Of a stretch of 5,617 bases of DNA, positions 4,741 to 5,617 are shown piece after piece. The notes below the pieces were generated by a model. It did not search any database. It was not told the origin of the DNA and worked only from the letters and a program-made list of their open reading frames with translations. The stretch lies in the NCBI GenBank assembly GCA_004525875.1, contig SPBQ01000172.1, forward strand, positions 1 to 5,617, written 5' to 3'. The stretch comes from Myxococcales bacterium. GTDB lineage: Bacteria; Desulfobacterota_B; Binatia; UBA1149; SPBQ01. Position numbers and translations under genes: made by a program. Positions within the stretch are counted from its first letter, which is position 1. Every line of letters begins with the position of its first letter.

Positions 4741-5617
4741 TCAGCCTGCGAGCCCGCAGTTGTACTCCACCGTCTGCCCCGTACCGCCCTTGAGCATGAT
4801 GAGCGCATCGGTCGCCGTCACGCGGCCGTCGCCGTTCGGATCGCAGAGCGATTCGAGGCAGTCGTTGGCGGTGGTGGCCGTCTGAAGGGCGATCAGTGCG
4901 TCGGTGGCCGCGCGGATGCCATTACGGTCAGCATCGCCGCAATCAATGATGTCGGTCCAGCCGATGTCGGACATCAGCGCCAGCGTGAGCTCGAGGTTGT
5001 GGAGCGACTGGGTCAGCGACGGCTCCATGATCTGGTTCGGCGCAGCCGCAGTCGTGAAGTGAGAGACGGACGAGCCCTGCTCCTGCGGGAACGGAGCGTA
5101 CATCTCCATGTGATGGCTCACGGGGTCAAAACCGTCGGTGAGGAAATCACCGAAGACGACGGCCGCGTTATCATCGACGAACGCGGTGACGGCGGGGCCC
5201 CTCCAGTGTAGGTCTCCAGTATCCGTCGAGGCGGTTACGCGCTCGGCGTTGCTCATGTTCGGATAGAGCTTCCCGGTGCTGTGGTCCTCGAGCCAGCGCA
5301 TGTAGACGTCGTCGCGCCCGCTAGGCTTGGCCCCGCTAGCCAGATCAACCACCGTCGAGAAGCCGAGGCCGTGGCCGATCTCGTGGACCACGACGCTCAC
5401 CAGGTCGATGTCCTGGCCGGAATTGCCGTCGTATCCGTAGTACCAGGCACGCGTACCGAGACAGAAAGTCTGTTCGACGTCGGCATTGAAGATCGCGCTG
5501 ATGTCGGAAAACCCCGGATCGATATCCATCATGCTCACGTGGTCGGCGAGCGCAGAGGGGTACCAGGTGTTGGCAAGCCCCGCGCCGAAGTTCGAGAAGA
5601 AGCCGGACGCACCGGCC
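4741..5617 (-). CDS. Zinc metalloprotease with dockerin-like C-terminal repeats, N-terminus missing
   Basis: The frame is open from the right edge to the TGA at 4743-4741, giving 291 visible residues; the N-terminus, including any signal peptide, is outside. The GTG at 5538 is internal. The zinc site is HEIGHGLGF (visible residues 78-86, bases 5385-5359), with two His ligands and the catalytic Glu. There is no His or Asp at the usual third position of metzincins. Instead SSVSH (182-186) precedes PNQIMEP (193-199), which looks like a distant third His plus a Met-turn, as in leishmanolysin-type (M8) proteases. The catalytic part ends with LTLALMSDIGW (210-220). I recall relatives that carry a PA domain between the zinc helix and this region; only about 100 residues separate them here, so it appears absent. 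Residues 226-287 form a Cys-flanked pair of calcium-loop repeats. The protein is probably secreted or surface-attached and degrades extracellular protein (inference). A strong hairpin follows the stop. Confidence 0.88.
   Translation of the reverse strand, partial: AGASGFFSNFGAGLANTWYPSALADHVSMMDIDPGFSDISAIFNADVEQTFCLGTRAWYYGYDGNSGQDIDLVSVVVHEIGHGLGFSTVVDLASGAKPSGRDDVYMRWLEDHSTGKLYPNMSNAERVTASTDTGDLHWRGPAVTAFVDDNAAVVFGDFLTDGFDPVSHHMEMYAPFPQEQGSSVSHFTTAAAPNQIMEPSLTQSLHNLELTLALMSDIGWTDIIDCGDADRNGIRAATDALIALQTATTANDCLESLCDPNGDGRVTATDALIMLKGGTGQTVEYNCGLAG
4789..4932 (-). repeat. Two dockerin-like calcium-loop repeats in the metalloprotease tail
   Basis: The tail encodes two similar units, DADRNGIRAATDALIAL (from base 4932) and DPNGDGRVTATDALIML (from base 4842). 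Each carries the dockerin/EF-hand pattern D-x-[DN]-x-[DN]-G with a closing Asp 11 residues after the first, then the shared ATDALI helix. Cysteines flank the units (visible residues 226, 253, 258 and 287). In cellulosome bacteria type I dockerins bind cohesins. Free-standing dockerin-like tails also occur in many secreted proteins of other bacteria, where the partner is unknown. The repeats are directly visible; the binding role is inferred. Confidence 0.72.

Noticed and set aside
4282..5211. A 309-residue open frame on the plus strand
   Set aside because: It is antisense to yjbQ and the metalloprotease, both of which show conserved catalytic motifs; the antisense product shows no family features and crosses the hairpin between two genes.
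1..5617. CRISPR array, tRNA, rRNA, insertion sequence or defence-type gene cluster
   Set aside because: No regularly spaced direct repeats, cloverleaf-like segment, transposase motif or nuclease/helicase motif was seen in the real reading frames.

Overview
The window is a gene-dense piece of a GC-rich bacterial genome. It holds six protein-coding genes, two of them cut by the window edges, with short gaps and no RNA gene, insertion sequence or CRISPR array that I can see. The gene mix is an enoyl-CoA hydratase-like protein, a DUF1329 exported protein, a lipase maturation factor homologue and a secreted-type metalloprotease with a Cys-rich dockerin-like tail. It suggests a Gram-negative environmental bacterium, perhaps one of the deltaproteobacteria-like or Binatota-like lineages known mostly from metagenomes. 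That taxonomic guess is inference from gene style and is weak.

Layout, left to right. (1) Positions 1-528, plus strand: the C-terminal two thirds of an enoyl-CoA hydratase/isomerase superfamily protein. (2) Positions 553-2400, minus strand: a fusion of a DCC (DUF393) thiol-disulfide domain with a lipase maturation factor membrane protein. (3) Positions 2449-3750, minus strand: a DUF1329 protein with a signal peptide and a strong ribosome binding site, lying 48 nt upstream of the fusion gene in the same direction, so the two are probably one operon. (4) Positions 3751-3909: a 159-nt divergent promoter region. (5) Positions 3910-4254, plus strand: a small soluble Rieske 2Fe-2S protein. (6) Positions 4276-4683, minus strand: a YjbQ/UPF0047 family enzyme, convergent with the Rieske gene. 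(7) Positions 4741-5617, minus strand: the C-terminal part of a zinc metalloprotease ending in two calcium-loop repeats. A 13-bp perfect hairpin separates it from yjbQ.

The most coherent functional unit is the DUF1329/DCC-LMF pair. One protein is predicted to be exported and belongs to a family often annotated as lipoprotein-sorting-like. The other is a multi-spanning membrane protein related to the factor that folds secreted lipases in animals. Together they suggest cell-envelope lipid or lipase handling; this is inference. The remaining genes look like independent single-gene units. I see no defence system, no RNA-guided system and no clear mobile element. The most unusual points are the DCC-LMF fusion, the competing hairpins in front of its GTG start, and the M8-like zinc site of the metalloprotease.
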